A stretch of 64,000 nt of DNA. Source: Bradysia coprophila (lineage: Eukaryota; Arthropoda; Insecta; Diptera; Sciaridae). Made by a program: the position numbers and the translations under genes. The stretch lies in the NCBI RefSeq assembly GCF_014529535.1, contig NW_023503313.1, positions 1,818,081 through 1,882,080 of the forward strand, given 5' to 3'. Position 1 is the stretch's first letter, and each line of letters begins with the position of its first letter. Of the stretch, positions 61,491-64,000 are shown piece by piece. The notes beneath the pieces were generated by a model that ran no database searches, was not told the origin of the DNA, and was given only the letters and a program-made list of their open reading frames with translations.

Positions 61491-61776
61491 AACAGAGGCA
61501 TCTAAAGTTTTCAATTGTGGTCGAAAAATTGATATGAATTTTAAATCAGTCTGCATTTTGGCTTTGCAGTACACAGATAAGACCGACAGCATTTTGAGTC
61601 CATACTAAGTCACATACGACTTCAAACCAAAGCTAGTCCTTAAGTCCGTAAGAAAGTCACAGCATGTTTGGTAACGTTGGAAAGGTGAGACTCTAGGCTA
61701 ACTCAACAAGTACAAATTTAGAGCAAAAAAAATTGACCCAGGTAACAAAGAAAAATGTGTCTACAATTGCTAAAAG

Positions 61777-62035
61777 TTTCCTATGTGCAGAATAAGCACC
61801 AGCTGAATATCACCAGCTGGTGTACAAACAAAAACACTTTGCTATGTAAACAATTCAAAGACAGCCTACACACAGTGCGTTTCTACGTTAACGTCATCTA
61901 TGCGCGCACATAACACGTATGAATGAAGTAAACACATTGTGAAGAATGTGTTTTGATTGTTTATCATACAATAAGTGTGTGTTAGCAGATCGAGCTGGTG
62001 ATATTCAGCTGGTGCTCATTCTGCGCATAGGAAAC
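61777..62035. repeat. 259-bp MITE with ~44-bp arms
   Basis: Arms 61777-61820 and 61993-62035 start GTTTCCTATGTGCAGAATAA and include AGCTGAATATCACCAGCTGG; they are inverted copies with few mismatches. No coding capacity. Confidence 0.8.
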
Positions 62036-62887
62036 ATTTCACGATTTTATCTCAAAATTTTGCCGTTTACTCGATTTTAACATTATGTGATTCCCTGATT
62101 AAAAATGCCCTCTACTAATATCAATAAAAATTTTCATGTGCACGACATAATCAGGTATGGACATTTTCATGCGCTCCGTGCATATGATAGAAAATCCATG
62201 TTTGGTGTAATAGAAGATCCTATTAGTCCTCAAGTGACGAATGAAATATATATTTTTTTGAAAGATATCTCTGTCGTGCTAGACAAGTAAGATTTTACTT
62301 ATTTTTAACTTGTCTGATATGTCACTCAAATGGCTTCTATATAACATCCGTCTGTAATTTCTACAATGTGTGACGGCTGAAGTACACACTAATCACAACC
62401 CTAGTTATGATCATTCTAGAGTTCACAAATGAAAGTGGCCAATGTGACCTTGATACATTTCAACTAAAGCTTTCATCATCGAATGACATAAAAAGCTCCC
62501 CGGTAATTGCGTAAATGAAAATAAAAACGAATCGATGTGTGTTGCGTGTAGTAGCTTCTAATAAATTTAATTTAATTTTAAATATTTTTCATTATAAATT
62601 TCTTGCATTTTTTAAATATAAAATTTATTGCGTAATGCTAACAAAATGCGCTACACCTCGTAATGATACACATTTTACCGAGTACAGAACATTATGAGGT
62701 TGGAATACGTTTTTTTTTTTAATTTTTTTTGTTATTGTTTTGTTTTTAGTTTCATTTTAGTATATCTAGTTCATTTGTGCTGATTAATTCACAAACCTTA
62801 AACACTAGCAAATATCTAAATATCTAAATTGTAGTTAATGAATCGTATGCGTTCGCGGTTAATGATTTTGTTTCGTCTCTTTTGTTT
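62036..62887. other. Intergenic / 3' UTR side of Hem
   Basis: Very AT-rich. Several TTTATT (AATAAA on the minus strand) occur, for example near 62624, and could serve the Hem transcript. Small ATG frames at 62105-62290 and 62515-62697 have no support. Confidence 0.4.
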
Positions 62888-64000
62888 TTAATTGAACAGA
62901 GCCTGTTCTTGCTTATAAACCGCATGATAGGCGTTCCTTATCAACACATACGGGAAACAAGATTCGAGCAGGTCCATTGTCAAGAATGACGATTCTTGTA
63001 CGATTTGATCCAACAGCAGATAAATTGATTCTCGATTTTTGATTGCTTCACGGTCAGATTCCTGACCCAATCGCAGCAGTGACGAACTGGCCAGAGCCAA
63101 GAATTCCTTCATCCTATCTTCAATGTCCCCCTGTCCGCATATCGTAAACATTGCACCAAAAATATTGTTCACCGCCAATGCTATGCAATGCGTATTGTTC
63201 GAATGAGCTTCGAGCGACGCCCGATAGAACAGATTCTCGTTGCGTGCCAATTTGGGAATGGAAACGGCCACGAAAACCATCAGCAGGCATGCTATCAAGT
63301 GTTCGCCCTCATCGATTTCGGGCTTTTGTGTTCGCAAAGCATTGGCTAGTGTTGGATCGACACGACAATTTAAACCGGCTGCCGATGCCATTTCACACAT
63401 CACTTTCATTGAGTCGGTGCTGGGTGTCGCTTGGAAATCTTTCACCGAGCTTAGTAAGAAGGGAATTCGTTGGTCGAGCACGTCGACCAAAGCCTCTTGA
63501 GCCAGATGACGGAAGCTCAGAATCACTCCAATAATAGTCATGCGCTGCAGAACATTGTCCACTTGTTGCAATCGTTTGAATTGTTCCTTCATGACCTCCG
63601 GCTTATCGAAACTCGTACGCAGAGTAATCAAAACTTCCTTGTTGAGTATGACCATGCGCTTCAGTTCTTGCACTTGATTCGCGATGTGCCACATGAGCGT
63701 TTCGTTTAACAATTTTATTCCATACGGTCCCACTAATTCGGCCAGTGATCTCAATTCGTTGACATCCGAAAATTCTTCCGGATTGAATGGAATGCAACCC
63801 TCAGGTGTTATGCTGACGAATGCTCTCTGATTCATGGAAAACACAATGTGACCACCGCTAACCCTACGTAACAGTACGTCCGAATACCAAGTGTTGTACA
63901 GGGAAGCGATAGATTTTTCACCATGGCTGTCAGTCACTTGCGTCTGCTGCAGCAAACAATTATTGAACACTCGCGTGATGTCAATATGAACGTAATTTTC
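62888..64000 (-). CDS. Hem: Hem / NCKAP1, WAVE regulatory complex subunit (C-terminal part, partial)
   Basis: The frame is open from the right window edge to TAA at 62888-62890: 370 codons of the C-terminal third of a protein usually about 1,120 residues long. It does not start here; the coding sequence continues beyond 64000. Recognisable stretches are [63 protein letters not shown] and [20 protein letters not shown], as in insect Hem (also called kette) and vertebrate NCKAP1. The protein is a scaffold subunit of the WAVE complex, binding Sra-1/CYFIP and linking Rac signalling to Arp2/3-driven actin assembly at the plasma membrane. No frameshift or stop; no intron within this part. Confidence 0.95.
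   Translation of the reverse strand, partial: ENYVHIDITRVFNNCLLQQTQVTDSHGEKSIASLYNTWYSDVLLRRVSGGHIVFSMNQRAFVSITPEGCIPFNPEEFSDVNELRSLAELVGPYGIKLLNETLMWHIANQVQELKRMVILNKEVLITLRTSFDKPEVMKEQFKRLQQVDNVLQRMTIIGVILSFRHLAQEALVDVLDQRIPFLLSSVKDFQATPSTDSMKVMCEMASAAGLNCRVDPTLANALRTQKPEIDEGEHLIACLLMVFVAVSIPKLARNENLFYRASLEAHSNNTHCIALAVNNIFGAMFTICGQGDIEDRMKEFLALASSSLLRLGQESDREAIKNRESIYLLLDQIVQESSFLTMDLLESCFPYVLIRNAYHAVYKQEQALFN

Overview
The window is AT-rich animal DNA with spliced genes separated by long, transposon-filled intergenic stretches. An Osiris gene, a neuropeptide F receptor and a Hem gene point to an insect. The short introns (about 60-75 bp) and very dense foldback elements fit a dipteran, perhaps a nematoceran such as a fungus gnat; the species is inference.

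Five gene loci could be supported from protein features and splice-site phase. (1) A neuropeptide F receptor-type GPCR on the minus strand (14154-17047, three coding exons, 399 codons). (2) A FEN1/XPG-fold PIN-domain protein of the asteroid/FAM120 type on the minus strand (35904-37903, five exons, 574 codons). (3) An Osiris-family secreted protein on the plus strand (51634-53035, four exons, 269 codons). (4) A broken oligoadenylate-synthetase-like nucleotidyltransferase on the plus strand (58974-60619). It is interrupted by a palindromic element, a frame change and an in-frame stop. (5) The 3' end of Hem/NCKAP1, a WAVE-complex subunit, on the minus strand, running off the right edge (62888-64000). 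These genes do not form a pathway; they are ordinary neighbours. The left edge (3-229) holds the tail of an unrecognised reading frame with one frame change.

The rest is mobile-element material. Around 6.4-7.9 kb lie three tandem units with tRNA-like heads, enclosed by inverted repeats. Around 12, 22-25 and 41 kb are three copies of a transposon with a GC-rich palindromic end and an internal minisatellite of about 140 bp. The 22-25 kb copy has been split by a 5'-truncated non-LTR retrotransposon. A diverged relative sits at 39.2-40.3 kb. At 47.7-49.1 kb is a hAT-like element with an 8-bp target duplication. There are two Helitron-like 3' ends (43.1 and 49.6 kb), a Tc1/mariner-type MITE (25.2 kb) and at least a dozen other foldback or inverted-repeat elements. 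A 213-bp sequence occurs in two almost identical inverted copies that flank the Osiris locus.

No rRNA, functional tRNA, CRISPR array or bacterial-type operon was seen. All homology statements rest on recognising motifs by eye; no search was run.
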